Origin: Acanthosepion lycidas
Taxonomy: Eukaryota; Mollusca; Cephalopoda; Sepiida; Sepiidae
Reading direction: 5' to 3'
NCBI GenBank assembly: GCA_963932145.1
Contig: OZ010573.1
Location: 22,573,565 to 22,637,564 of the forward strand
Length of the DNA stretch: 64,000 bases
How positions within the stretch are numbered: the first letter of the stretch is position 1; each line of letters starts with the position of its first letter. A program made the position numbers and the translations under genes. This document shows positions 21,881 to 33,409 of the stretch, one piece after another. Below the pieces are notes generated by a model. It ran no database searches, had not been told where the DNA came from, and saw only the letters and a program-made list of their open reading frames with translations.

Positions 21881-22540
21881 TGAAAATAAATTTGATAAAG
21901 AACGAATCAGAAGTGTAAATGAATAATTGCCCAGACCAGGCTATACTGGCATCCTGAATAGGCTTTAAAAAGAAATAAATATCATACAGTAGCCATTAAT
22001 AGAGAAAGAAGAAACGACGGTAGAGAGAGCCAAGCTTCACAGCAAGGCTTCAGTAGTAACAGTAGTAAGAAAAAGCAGTAGTGTAGGAGGTTAAGCGTAG
22101 AAGCAACAGTAGTAGCAGGTAAAGGAACGTTAGCTTCAATTTCTCGATTGAGGATTGATCCACGGGTCAACAGCCTAGTGAATAGCATTCGTGAATTTTG
22201 AGATATAGTAATTATTATACAGACGCAGGCTCAGTGGAAACGAAGTAAGCAATATCTGAGCAGAAATCCTTAGACATGGACAGTGCACCGCGAAAAATCT
22301 TCCGGGTTGATTAAATAAAGGGTTCGGTTCTAAATTACAAGGTTACCTGGATGGACAGACACCTGAAGAATGATCAACACGTTATCATAATGACAACAAA
22401 GATGAGGATATTAGTCTGCATGTAAATAATGAATTACGCATTCAATTTTAAATAGTTTTAAGGCAAGAGAAACCGAGAGAAACAACGAGTAATCTACTTA
22501 ACGCGCTCGTGTAAATAAATGTCAGATCTCAGAATCTGGA
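21881..22540. other. Unannotated stretch
   Basis: GTA/GCA-rich imperfect triplets at 22040-22110; scraps resembling the LINE C-terminus near 22455-22500. Nothing firm. Confidence 0.35.
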
Positions 22541-22933
22541 ATTGATTGACGAATTAATTGATTTTCTTTACGATTTATCAACCATTTGAAGATTATTTAA
22601 AGCCAGAAAATATTTTAGATTGTGAGAAGTTTCTGTCAGAAATAATGATTTCCTGACACAACTTCAATTAATTAACCCATAACTAGGTTGGGGAAAGAGA
22701 TGGATTCATGTCTTTCCTAAGGGTGTATGCGCGTGAGTGAATCTAACGAAACCGACTGTAATTGGAACTCGGCTCTTCGATTTGCAATCCTGAGACGTTA
22801 TCCATTATACCACCTGCACATCCAACTTTACAGCATCTGGTATTCCCATGCAGTCACCCATCTAGGTACTGACCAGACTCAACGTTGTTTAACTTCGATG
22901 ATCGTACGACAAGCAATATGGTCGTAAGCCATA
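22541..22933 (-). mobile_element. 5S-tRNA chimeric SINE, copy C
   Basis: The minus strand begins GGCTTACGACCATAT, the true 5S-like start. Then come ATCGAAGTTAAACAACGTTG, GGTCAGTACCTAGATGGGTG, GGAATACCAGATGCTGTAAA, a tRNA-like part with GGTGGTATAATGGATAACG and GAGTTCCAATTAC, the body, and TCTGGCTTTAAATAATC before an ATTAATTCGTCAATC end. One of the most complete copies. Confidence 0.85.
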
Positions 22934-23640
22934 TCAGGAACTGGGACTGTGACGGACATAATTGAACACATCCTGAAGGGCTACATAAACTAAAAGAATC
23001 ATCGACTAATTTTTGCATTAATCGAACACGCGCGATTTGCAATTTGCCTGTATATAACAATCATCACTTTATTTAAAATGATTCCAAGAAAAATTATTCA
23101 ATTATTCTTTAATTGTATTAAACCTCACATCGCCGAATAACGAATTTAACTCTGAGCAATTGGTCATGTGTGAAAAGCTATACTTTATTTCACTTTTCAT
23201 TATGTAGTTTGTTCATCGTTTTAAAAAAAAAATCCAATCGTGTGACTACTTAAAACAAACCATCATAAAAATGAATCATTATCCTTCGAGAGAACTTTTC
23301 AATAAAGTGTGGATATTATTGTATCAGACATAGAAATAATCGTGTTTGACGCTGGCTTTGTATTTATACACGACCAAAGAAGATTGTCTTCCTATCCCTG
23401 TGTGCGTGCGTGTTCACGTTAGCCTGAATATGTATGTGTATGTACATATATATGTATGTTGATTCGTTATTATAAGACAGTATGCATATATGGGGAGGGA
23501 ATATATATCTCTCATCAACACGTCTATCATCACCGCCTTTCAGACCAAACCTAATGGTTTTATTAACACTTTAGGTAGAAATCCACTTTTGACAACAGTC
23601 CATAAAGGAGTTCAAGGTTCACTAACAAATACAGAAAACA
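22934..23640. other. Unannotated stretch
   Basis: AT-rich; short TATG microsatellite-like run at 23430-23460. No recognised feature. Confidence 0.4.
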
Positions 23641-23644
23641 AACA

Positions 23645-23880
23645 ATGAGGCATTAAAAGAACATAAGGAAAATGTATTCCTTTTGTTTGCCTGAAGAAAG
23701 CCACGACACCGGAAACATGTGTAGCAGAAATATGATGAATAAAATATATTTACTAAAACAAATCCACATTGTAACCAAAAACTGTATATACAGGGTAAAG
23801 GTTATAGTTGTTCCAGCGAGAGAAAAATGTATATTTAAAAAGAAGAAAAAAAGAGAAACCGCAAACGTTACATATATATA
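23645..23880 (+). repeat. Penelope-like end (inferred)
   Basis: CCTGAAGAAAGCCACGACAC then CGGAAACATGTG at 23690-23719, followed by GGTTATAGTTGTTCCAGCGA then GAGAAAAATGT at 23800-23830. The second block is shared with 48419-48450. Confidence 0.45.
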
Positions 23881-24220
23881 ATCTTGGGTATGACGATAAA
23901 CTAAATCCAACAGCAAGGCCTCTGATCGGGAGGTTTTGAAGACCGTGAAACCTCCACTTAATTGCTGGTGTTCCCAGATCCAACCTGGCCCGGGGTAGTA
24001 GTATCTGTTACGGTCGCCGCTATGGGCAAATAGTTTGACCCCAAACTGAGTTCAAAACACTATGAAAGTGTAAAAATAGATTTTAATACCATCAATAGAT
24101 TTTTGTAAAAAAAATATTACCAGTTATTAATTTTTGAAGAAAAAATATTACCAGTAATAAAAATCTTGTCGGCATTAATTAGCCCATTAAGGTTGATATG
24201 CCGTTAAACAAAATAAACCA

Positions 24221-24225
<5 letters not shown>
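23878..24225 (-). repeat. Interspersed repeat family A, minus copy
   Basis: On the plus strand: TGGGTATGACGATAAACTAA, AGGCCTCTGATCGGGAGGTT, CTATGGGCAAATAGTTTGAC, and TCGGCATTAATTAGCCCATT then GATATGCCGTTAAACAAAAT. Complete relative to the 3180 copy. Confidence 0.65.

Positions 24226-24283
<58 letters not shown>
24222..24283. repeat. (TA)n microsatellite
   Basis: Pure TA run directly at the family A end. Confidence 0.9.
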
Positions 24284-24285
<2 letters not shown>

Positions 24286-24744
24286 TAACGATGAAATGCT
24301 ATATAGAGATTTGTCAGTACCAGAAAAGATATCAGAGACATTGAACGAGTGTAACGGCCTGTTATCTTCCTTCGTTGTAGTAGTGGCAGTAAGGAAACGG
24401 GCAAAACTCGTTGTTCTGAAATTGCCAGCCATTATTCTGACAATGAATGTAGAGAAAGCAAAAGCTAGAGCAAAGGACGAATGTTCTATATTTCAAAACG
24501 TTTGTACATTTTCAGTAGTTGGAGGGGGATTTATACCGCCGACAACCCGAACCAAAAAGTTGGGCACTCGAAAGACATGGGTGAATGGAATCTGCATGTG
24601 AAGGCTCTTTTTTAAAAAATTTTTGTGGTAATGTTTCCATCCATTATTCGACTGTAGTCAGGATCATCGAGCCAATGCGAATGATCCTTTATTTAGCTGT
24701 ATAGTATGTGCTTGGCCAGGGCTACATACAGTTTTGATTTCAGA
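24284..24744. other. Unannotated stretch
   Basis: A plus frame of 101 codons at 24296-24601 has no recognisable domain. Confidence 0.35.
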
Positions 24745-24930
24745 GTTACTTTCTCCTAGACCAGTTGCCACCCAAGGCTGTAGAACCCAATCTGTCGGGC
24801 TATATACCAAAGAGAAGAAGATTTCATACCTTTCCCAAGGATATTAACATGTAAATGAATGTAGTAGATTCGAACCCGGCTCTCCGATTCCTCAATCCGA
24901 GCCGCTATCCATTACTCCAACGTGTTCTGC
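24745..24930 (-). mobile_element. tRNA-SINE, family 3, copy 1
   Basis: On the minus strand: a tRNA-like head with AGTAATGGATAGCGGCTCGG and a B-box-like GGGTTCGAATCTA, then the body and a 3' part complementary to AGACCAGTTGCCACCCAAGG then CTGTAGAACCCAAT. Other copies: 25118-25305 and 41141-41302. Confidence 0.65.
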
Positions 24931-25117
24931 TTTTTCATCATACTATGCTGATTTCAACGAAATTCCAACTGTAATTCTAGGCTATTTCTGCCACTTCAGA
25001 ATTTTCGTCAGTCAGTTATGCTCCATGCGTGATACACGCTTAGACGATCATGTATCTTTTGATACATGTCTGACGAGTCAGATTTTTTCCCGCAGTATGT
25101 TGCCATTTCTTTCTGCG

Positions 25118-25305
25118 GTAGACCAGTTGCCATCCATGGCTATAGAACTCGGTATGTCCTGCTATTTATCCATAGCTGTGGGGGAGAAGATGAGGATTCA
25201 TACGTTTCCCAAAGGTATTAGCACGTAAATGAATGTAATGGATTCGAACTCTATTCTCTAATCCCTCAATCCGAGCCGCTATCCATTACTCCACCATGCT
25301 TCTAT
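25118..25305 (-). mobile_element. tRNA-SINE, family 3, copy 2
   Basis: Same layout as the previous copy and only 190 bases away, same orientation. The 3' part is complementary to AGACCAGTTGCCATCCATGG. Between the copies a hairpin ATGTATCTTTTGATACAT lies at about 25050. Confidence 0.65.
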
Positions 25306-25309
25306 TCAA

Positions 25310-25795
25310 TTGCTTACCCGACGCTTAATATATACGTTCGATAGTCAAATCCATATCATCATGATATGTAGTTAGTCTGGTGTTCATTGACATGTTGCGC
25401 CATCATTTAATCATGTCATTTTAGCGAATATGAGAAACGTATCCTTTGGTCATATCACATTGTTAAACATAGTACAATACTTATATTTCCGCTGGCGCAC
25501 ATACGAATATCCACACATGTATACACTTGCTGAAAGTATATTATAAATTGATGGTTAACAATCATATTTCACATGCGATTAGTGATGCAAGCGTCACTAA
25601 TTGCTCTATTATTTTAGCTTTGTGCTTGTTTAAAGCAAATCTGTTATTGTCTTGTAAATTCGATTTTCCCTGAGTGATACCTACCTATGATAAAGTTGTT
25701 TCCCCTCCCAAGGCCTGTGTACTGATGATGACAATTATTCATAGGGTTTTTTTTTTGTTTTGTTTTGTTTTTACAGTAAGGTTCACCCTCTACAA
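25310..25795. other. Unannotated stretch
   Basis: No gene or repeat recognised. Confidence 0.4.
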
Positions 25796-25799
25796 GGCC

Positions 25800-26062
25800 A
25801 GGGTGTTCCTCAAGGTAGTTTATGCGGATAGAAGAGGAAGATAACCTTAGACTTGAACAAATTAAGATTGCAGTGATCGGGGAAATATTCTCTTGGGAGT
25901 CGGTTCCATAGAGCAGTGCTTCGTGACAATAAATCAGAATACTTTATCGCGTATTCCAAAATGGAGGAATCAAAACAAAACAAACTATGATCTAGAAATG
26001 GAAGGAAAGCATTGATGGTACATAGAAATTCAGTAAGGTGAATTAATAAATACTCAACGTTT
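25800..26062 (-). pseudogene. LINE ORF2 C-terminus
   Basis: The minus frame ends with STALWNRLPREYFPDHCN then LNLFKSKV, the usual WN.LP......L..FK..V tail of CR1/jockey-like ORF2. 5' truncated. Confidence 0.65.
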
Positions 26063-26065
26063 TTA

Positions 26066-26400
26066 ATGCCACAAATTATGTACACTATTTACATTATTAG
26101 GACTATTGTCCTCAACTTTGTCACCATATTTATTACAATGTTTCGGCCGTTGTACGCTCCGGCCTTCTTCAGGTGGTTCGAATGTCGAACTGAACCCTTT
26201 ATTTCGCTCACTGGGGTAGACTGTTCTAGTTCCACGTGCCATATTTAATGGATGTCAGTTATCAATTATCTCCTGTTAGTGTCCCTCTAAAAGTTCTCCA
26301 CTGCCTTAACCGGGTATTGAACTCACACTCTTTGGGTCCTGTCACTGGGTCTAATCAACGCCTTTATCCACTGTGCCATGTGTCCTTGAGGCGTTCTTGT
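26066..26400 (+). repeat. Interspersed repeat family B, copy 2
   Basis: TACACTATTTACATTATTAG, TTACAATGTTTCGGCCGTTG, TACGCTCCGGCCTTCTTCAG, then AACTGAACCC, GTTCTAGTTCCACGTGCC and a final AACTCACACTCTTTGGGTCC. A minus-strand copy at 52138-52435 matches over the whole length. Confidence 0.7.
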
Positions 26401-26402
26401 TA

Positions 26403-27036
26403 TCATTATTATTACTATCATCGTAATTATTATCATCATCATCATCATTAATATGTTGGTTTCGCATATTGACATAATCAATGAAAATTTGCGAGGTATG
26501 ATGTCAAAAAGACTCCTCACATCTCAAGAACTTTTCGAAGAATCCTCGCCACAGTTTTCTAAAGGTCTATAAACTTGATATCCATTCCAACTTCCCATAA
26601 GCTTTCTTTCACTTGTTTTTTTTTTAAATGGTGTTCCAAGCGTACCCATTTCTATAGGAATTACATCAACGGTCATGTTCTGTAGCTACTTCATCTCCCT
26701 AGGATTTTTTCAATATTTTCTGCTTCTTTGGAGTCCACTCTTGTATCATACGGAACAGCAAAAATCAATAATTTAGCATTTGCTACTCTCTTTTCTATTT
26801 CAAAAAGATCGGGTCTTCTTGCTTGATCTGTCATTCCCTAATAAATTGCTTAATATCTTGTAGCTGTCGTTTTCTACTGTTGATTCTAGTTGATATTCGT
26901 ACCCTTTCTCATTCACATTTCTTTCACATTGAAGCTAAATTTACAGCATAGTTTCCAATTCTATTACTAATCTAATCATATCTCCACTTATACTCTTTCT
27001 GTACCATATTGGGAAATTCACCGAATATGTAGTTAA
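26403..27036 (-). pseudogene. LINE 3' half (right of nested TTAA element)
   Basis: Minus-strand pieces: GYEYQLESTVENDSYKIL, then LLIFAVPYDTRVDSKEAENI then EKIL (about 26770-26700), an IPIEMGTLGTPF piece, KFIDL ... VARILRKVLE and a 3' UTR, followed by an ATG/ATT-rich tail at 26403-26458. This is the conserved (D/F)AVP.DTRV..KE region and VIGALGT-like domain of a LINE C-terminus. The upstream half continues at 28988-29385. Confidence 0.75.
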
Positions 27037-28983
27037 CTTAGATACCTCCACGAAATCGCTAAAAAAATAGCATAGCTTGATGAAAAAGACGCCAACCTTG
27101 CCGAAAACAAAATTTTATTGTCTAAATGCTTATGTTATTATTAAGAAGAAAGACCAAAGTTTTTTTTAATTATTTTTTAAAAATTTTCCTTCTTTTTAGA
27201 ACATTCTAAATTTTAATTAAAAAAACCTTGTTTCTATTTGTATCAGCGGAAATAGTAAATAACAGACAATTTTAGCACGTTTTTTTGGTATGACACACAT
27301 TAATTTGAAAAATCGTGCAAAAAAAGAAATAATTGTCGGATGTTAATGAAACTTTCAGGAACTATTCACAGATGATCGAAATTATTATAAATATGTTTTT
27401 TTTTTTATTAAAGTCATGGGAGAAATATTTTTTTAAAATATTTATTACCCCCCCTAACTAATTTTATGAAAACGCTAGAAATTCGATCGCATCGGGTTTA
27501 GTGATTACAATAATTAAAAGCACAGGGCTTTGAGGAATGCAAATCATGTTTTTTTTTTTTTTTTTAATTGGAGCCAACGTACCTGAAAATCAGCTCTGAA
27601 TTGTAACATACAAAACTCAATAAAACAAAGATATTATTTAATTTAAAATGCTTTTATTTGCTTTTAGTTGTTTTTATGAATATGGACAATATTTTCTGAA
27701 AGCAAAAAAATTTTTTCGATGAAAAATGAATTTTTAATACAATTATTTGTTATTTCTTTAATTATAATAGATTTTACATTTAAGTTGTTAAAATATAAAA
27801 TTAGTTAAAAGCCCCATCGGCTTTCCTAAGTGTCCTTATGAGATAGATCTTTTTTAGCGCGTTGTAAATTGTATCCTTTTGACTAATCAGAAGATCCACA
27901 GTAATTAAGAAATGTAATTTTGTGCTTATAACCGGGCTGTAATAATAAAGTACGGAAGACCAACCAGAATTTAATTAAGTTGCGTTATTTGAGTTAAGCA
28001 TTGTTCTCCGCTGTTAAGGCCTTTACTTTTGCGAAACACGTGTGGAGAAGTTAATTTGATTTTTCAATTTCAACTGAAAAGGGTACCTACAAGTATCAGT
28101 ATCATCTTATGAAATTTATATGATCTTATTTTTATATTAATCTCAGTTATGACATTTTTCCATAAATGAAATATCAAAATTAATAATAAAATGAATGCAA
28201 ATACAAATAACAGTTAAATGTAATAAATGTACATAAAATTATAGTATTTTATGTACAGTTCTGATAAAATTTCATAAGAAAAGTACCTATAAATCAATTA
28301 GATACATTTCTTAGGAAATATGAAATTTAATGTTACTCTTAACAGTCTTATTTTAATTTCTTTATAATATATTTTCCATAAAGCATCATAAACGTAAAAG
28401 TGAAAGCTAAGTACAAAAAAAAAAAAATTAGACCGCTGAAAGTTTTCGTTAAAAATAACAAGGTAAATAATTTGTTCACTTAAATGTAAATTATTTCACT
28501 TTTCTCCTTCCGTAGAACAAATTAGCCTCATGGAATTCGTAAATATGTCATTCATCACCTGTCAAGAGACGCGAAAGTTTATGACCTGCTTTGTTTTATT
28601 TTCAAATTACATCTTTTTGGCACAAAAGCTAAGTTAAGTTTGGTTCAAAATATTTTAAATAAACATTATAATTTCTGATTTTCTTAAAATAAGTTTTGAA
28701 AAATGATAACTGCTATTTAAAAGAATTTCAAAGTGAGATTTCCAGTTTTTTTTTTAAATGGAAAAAAATGGTCAATTTTGCTGACTCAAAAAAAACTAGA
28801 TTTTTAACGAAAATTTCAGACGTGCTAGGAACGATTAAAAAATGGAAAAAAATACCCCCAAAATACTTTGATCTTTCCTCTTAATAATAAACATTTAGAC
28901 GATAAAATTTTGTTTTCGTCAAATTTGGCGTCTTTTTCATCATGCTATACTCTTTTTTTAGCGATCTCGTGGAGGTACCTACG
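27037..28983. mobile_element. TTAA-flanked element with ~120-bp inverted repeats
   Basis: The left end at 27037 (CTTAGATACCTCCACGAAAT) and inverted right end (CGTAGGTACCTCCACGAGAT) match for about 120 bases with roughly a dozen substitutions and one 5-base gap. TTAA flanks both sides (27033-27036, 28984-28987). The 1.7-kb interior is very AT-rich with no transposase-like frame; the longest reading frame (28696-28884) is Lys/Phe-rich and unrecognised. TTAA targets are typical of the piggyBac superfamily, so a non-autonomous piggyBac-like element is the leading idea. The termini do not clearly show the usual CCC/CAC start. It splits one LINE. Confidence 0.85.
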
Positions 28984-29385
28984 TTAATTTTCTGATCTGT
29001 TTGTCCTCACATCCTACATTTGCTTTCTTCTTGAGAGTCTTTTTTATCCTGACTTTTATTACATTCATTCCGATGTCCAACTCCTTTTCGTGTTGGTGTC
29101 TGAATTAATTGATGAGAACACTTAACTTAATTATCAAACCCAAAATAGCTAATGACGCAACTTCTTCAAAAAGCATTAAACTTCTACCTCATTCCTTTAC
29201 TGGAATATAAAGCTTATCGACATCGCTATTTGGATTCAGAGCCTTATGTATATTCATCAACTTTCGTGATCTTTTATCCATTTCCTCTAATTCGGTATAA
29301 TTCCAATCTAAGAATGGTGATTATATTTCCATCATTTAATTTTGTTTCAAGAATTTTCCTTACACGATTGAAATACTCCACTTTT
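28984..29385 (-). pseudogene. LINE 5' half (left of nested TTAA element)
   Basis: The minus strand reads VEYFNRVRKILETKLNDGN, LDWNYTELEEMDKRSRKLMN then IHKALNPNSDVDKLYIPVKE, the thumb/post-thumb region of the same LINE class as at 20456-21727. It runs straight into the right end of the TTAA element. The missing middle and C-terminus resume at 27036, so both halves are one interrupted LINE. Confidence 0.75.
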
Positions 29386-29735
29386 ATTATTACTGTTATT
29401 ATTACTACTCTTCTTATTACTACTACTTTTCTTCTTCTTATTATTATTACTACTACTCTTATTATTACTGCTCTTATTATTATTATTGCTACTACTGTTG
29501 CTCTTATTATTATTGCTCTTCTTATTACTACTGTTGCTCTTATTATTACTACTCTTATTATTATTATTACTACTGCTGCTCTTATTATTACTACTCTTAT
29601 TATTATTATTACTACTGCTGCTCTTATTATTACTACTCTTATTATTACTTTTACATTTATTATTACTACTACATTTATTATTATTATTATTACTACTACT
29701 ACTACTCTATTATTATTACTCTTATTATTTCCACT
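29386..29735. repeat. ATT/ACT/GCT trinucleotide repeat
   Basis: Imperfect triplet array with a higher-order unit (TTATTATTACTACTGCTGCT plus CTTATTATTACTACTC) occurring twice at about 29555-29640. The long open frames here (poly-Leu, poly-Ile) are repeat artefacts. Confidence 0.9.
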
Positions 29736-30239
29736 TTCGCACAGGTTTATTTTCAACCGAAAATCTTGCATCATGGGTGTTCCCTATTAAGTCGTATGAC
29801 CTCAAACAGTAGCTTTCGCAAAATATTTTCAATGAAGAGCAATGAAGACTTCTAAAGCAATGAGATAGTGTGCTTCATGCCTATTTTCTCAATGTAGTTC
29901 ACTGGTATAAACCCCAACGACCCAGTGATAATTGGGACAATAGTGTCCGGGACGCCCCACATTCTGGCAAATCCATTCATTATTATTATTATTATTACTG
30001 TAACATTTCCAGAAAAGCGCGATTTTCAGAAAAAAATGAAAACACAATATTTAACAATATTTCGACAGTATGTTTGCCTTCTTCAAATTATACGTAAAAC
30101 AAGAATGCCTGCAAGTATAAAAGAGTCTATGTATAAACGTCGTAATAACAAGTCTATGTGAAAATAACGGTTGTCGAAGAAAAAAATGGCTACAATAGTA
30201 ATTAGCGCGACAAGGCAAGTGGAACACAACCTGCGTGAA
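29736..30239. other. Unannotated stretch
   Basis: CCCAGTGATAATTGGGACAA and GTGTCCGGGACGCCCC near 29917-29955 look repeat-like; a short (ATT)n follows at 29979-29996. No gene recognised. Confidence 0.35.
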
Positions 30240-30415
30240 TGAAATGCAAATGAAATGAGATGCGTTGTTATTTTCTAAGCGTGGCTTACATGTGGTTCAA
30301 GGCCGAAAGTAAGGATCACTTAGTGAGGATCTAACTCACATGTTCAGTCGTAACTAACGTATCATGACAAGCTCCCTAACCATTACACTACGCCGAGGTG
30401 AAGCGCCAACGATTT
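30240..30415 (-). repeat. tRNA-like SINE scrap
   Basis: The minus strand has GGCGTAGTGTAATGGTTAGG (A-box-like) and GAGTTAGATCCTCA (B-box-like) about 55 bases later. Not foldable as an intact tRNA. Confidence 0.5.
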
Positions 30416-30419
30416 TACG

Positions 30420-30587
30420 ACGTTTGGACAGCTTTGTTTTTGTACTTATATGCATGTTTCATGTGTAACTTAAAGATAGACATAATGTTGAAATATTGTT
30501 AAACACACCGTGTATTTTCTTTTTCTCTCTCTTGTCCGGAAACATGACTTCTTGAAAAATACTGCAAGAATTATGACAATCATTTGG

Positions 30588-30638
<51 letters not shown>

Positions 30639-31260
30639 CTGTTATAATTCTGCTTTCTCCTTCATTCCTTAGTTAACAGCTAAGTTACGTCATGCCAATA
30701 CCTCATAAATAATGAACTATTTCGTTCTGGATCAAAAGAAAGGACGAAAAAGCCATACAGAGACACTGTACCCTCTTACTTCTTTAAATAATAACCTGCA
30801 TTCGTAATCCTGATTGCTATTGCAATATTTGGTTAAAGTTGTTAAGCTCAAATATTTAACCATGCAATAGCGGAAATTCTAAATATTATGCTATACATTA
30901 TTTTTTTTATTATTATTATCCGTCATTTTCCTCCATCTGCAGGTACGTAGCGGAATCTGGTAATTTCCAGTTTCCTCCTTTCTAGCTGATCCACAGGACT
31001 ACAAAAAGTTTCAGAGTCTCGTCGAAATTCCACTTCCTCCTCCGTTTCCAGGTACGTTATTACAAAGTCAAATTTAGTTGGTATTTTCTCTAAAGCTCTT
31101 CAGTTTCTATCCAACAGATTCTGTATTTTTTACAAAGATATACACACGCTTCTATTGACATGGGCGTGTCAGCCTCGAGTCAAGTGACTCTTGGATAATT
31201 ATAGCAAATAATACTGACCCTCCCCTTAGATAACATCTAACATTAAAATTACAAACACGC
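30420..31260. other. Unannotated stretch with (ATT)n
   Basis: (ATT)n at 30590-30637. The rest has no recognised gene. Confidence 0.45.
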
Positions 31261-31261
31261 G

Positions 31262-31265
<4 letters not shown>

Positions 31266-31321
<56 letters not shown>

Positions 31322-31377
31322 AGGAACTTTTGCTGGTATTTAAGGAAACTGGTATAAATTAAAAAGTACTGGCGTCA

Positions 31378-31435
<58 letters not shown>

Positions 31436-31598
31436 GTGTGTAAAATTTCAGATATAACTAAAATCTGTAAAAGGATAAAAGAAATAATATCAAAATGAAA
31501 ATTTGATTTAGCTGACGCGTTTTGTCCTCTGATGAACTTTATCAGGGCAAATACTATTTGCCATGATAAAATCTGTCAGAGGAGGAAAGGCTTCCTTT

Positions 31599-31649
<51 letters not shown>

Positions 31650-31830
31650 GATATTGTAGTGAACACTTCGTATTTGAAATAAACGCCCAATTCTTTTACT
31701 AAACAGTGGGCATTACGTCTATCGGCCTGCACTGATTAATAAAAAAAAAGGGTTGTCTATTTCAAATCGGAAGTGTCCACGATAATAAGGTTTGAACTAA
31801 TAAAATGTCGGATTAAAAATATATCCATTA

Positions 31831-31902
<72 letters not shown>

Positions 31903-31905
31903 CAG
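31266..31905. repeat. Cluster of (TA)n blocks
   Basis: (TA)n at 31266-31307 (then CA), 31381-31429, 31603-31647 and 31836-31900. Between them 31529-31605 carries CCTCTGATGAACTTTATCAG, matching 8708-8730, and CCTTTTGTCTATATAT. The blocks seem to be ends of one repeat family rather than independent microsatellites. Confidence 0.75.
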
Positions 31906-32175
31906 CAGTCTTTCTTTTATTTCATATATCATTGAATGGTATATGAGTAAAGCAGTCTAAGCCAAACCTGGATCTTATTTCTTTCTAATTGAACGAAATT
32001 ACTTCCACCCACTATAGATTAAAATTACTACAACTTCCATGATACACAGCTTAGAACACAAACACAGAAAAATATACTAACAACAAACCGCTTAAAAATG
32101 GCTAATTGATTGGCCGAAAGCGCTTGAGACAATAATCACCACGGACACTATTTTTCCCATAAAAGAAAAATTCTT
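31906..32175 (+). repeat. Penelope-like 3' region (inferred)
   Basis: AGCAGCAGTCTTTCTTTTAT start, and later AAATGGCTAATTGATTGGCC then GAAAGCGC (32096-32123), a hairpin plus GAAAGCGC. This parallels 10446-10470 and 57533-57560. Confidence 0.4.
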
Positions 32176-32179
32176 GGAA

Positions 32180-32575
32180 CATTAGAAAAACTAAATAAAA
32201 AAAAAATAAATTTAAAAATCGACCAATAAATCCCCTTTGTTTAATTCTTTATTGCGTATAAGTTGTCGTACATCCGCATCAAATTTATGGAGAAATTGTC
32301 CGAAATTCATAATATTCTTGTTCATATACTTTTGACCACTTGTAGTCATTATCAAGAACGATGTCATAAATGTCATAGAGAAAAGTTTTATTAACCTCAT
32401 CCTAGCGTTTTTAGGCACACTTAAAAATATTTTCTCCATCCTCGGGTGCTATCAAGTTGTGTGGCCCTTAACGGACTACCCTTCATGCACATGACATCAC
32501 TTGTGATTCATCTCTATTTAAATTACAAATGCGACTTTCTTTGGAATAGCATTAACATGTAACTGATACTGAAAA
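32180..32575. other. Unannotated stretch with a 75-codon minus frame
   Basis: The minus frame at 32212-32439 is rich in Met, Lys and Phe. I recognise no family. Confidence 0.35.
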
Positions 32576-32578
32576 ATA

Positions 32579-32680
32579 TTAGGTTGGTGCAAAAATAATC
32601 ACGTTATAATGTCGTTTTTTGACGTTAAAAAATACGTCAAAAAACGACATTATGACGTCATTATTTTTGCACCAACGTAA
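32579..32680. mobile_element. 102-bp mariner MITE, copy 2
   Basis: Starts TTAGGTTGGTGCAAAAATAA and ends with its inverse, flanked by TA (32577-32578, 32681-32682). Relative to the 81-bp copy each arm is longer, with TCACGTTA and TATGACGTCA segments in the stem. One base of the right terminus differs (ACGTAA instead of ACCTAA). Confidence 0.85.
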
Positions 32681-32740
32681 TATTTGATTTAGAAAAAAGA
32701 ACACATATTGTATAAATTAATTAAGATATTTTGAAACATA

Positions 32741-33409
32741 TTAGCTTGAGTCATAAATAATTTCTGTTCTTGTTTATCAAATTTAATCGTCAAAAAATAA
32801 AGTGCAATTACGTTTTTATTTAATTATATATTTATCATTATTTGCAATGAGGTGCATCAGGCAGTTCTTCAACCCCTGTTGAGAAGAGGTTTTCATACGA
32901 AAACGTTTTTGGTGAACTTTTGAGTAGAGAATGTTTTTAAAGCCTTTTGCAGTGATCGAAAAATGTAATAATCGGTTGGTGCAAAGTCAGGTGAATATGG
33001 CCGGTGTGGGTAGAATAGGCCAACCGAGTTCCCATTTGTTTTCCTGTGTTATTCTTGCTGTATTCATTGTTATCCCTACATTCTTACCTCTTGATCCGCT
33101 GATGAGTGCAGGGCGTTTTGCCGCCAAACTTTTATGTGCATGTTCTAACTGCTGAATTTATAAATTTGTATTTAGTGTTTCATGGAATTTTAAGAACGAT
33201 CCCACCACACATATAAAAATTAACTTTCTTCCACGGAGCCCAGCTTTCGTTATCGGTTGTGGAGATTTGCCTTTATCAATCCCCTGCCTTTTGCAGTGTT
33301 GTATATAAGCTATTTTTATCACCTGCTATAAGGAACGCTTAGTTATGATGATATATTTTCGCCATTACAATCGATTCCCTAAAACGGAAATTACTTATGA
33401 CTCAACCTA
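32741..33409 (-). mobile_element. Internally deleted mariner with transposase remnant
   Basis: Ends: left TTAGCTTGAGTCATAAATAA; right, inverted, TAGGTTGAGTCATAAGTAAT; TA on both sides. The minus strand between about 33350 and 32840 reads in order DKGKSPQP, a KLIFICVVG piece, QQLEHAHKSLAAKRPALI, then TMNTARITQENKWELGWPI then L, then LHFSITAKGFKNIL-like and KVHQKRFRMKTSSQQGLK. These match the QQL..L...L..KRPAL, NARPH...T..L..LGWE.L.HP.YSPDLAP.D and LFRSLQ..L regions of mariner transposase. The N-terminal DNA-binding half is absent and frames are broken. At 669 bp it is half the usual 1.3 kb. Confidence 0.8.

Noticed and set aside
29152-29790. 212-codon Leu/Ile/Thr-rich frame and its antisense partner
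   Set aside because: Produced by the ATT/ACT/GCT triplet array.
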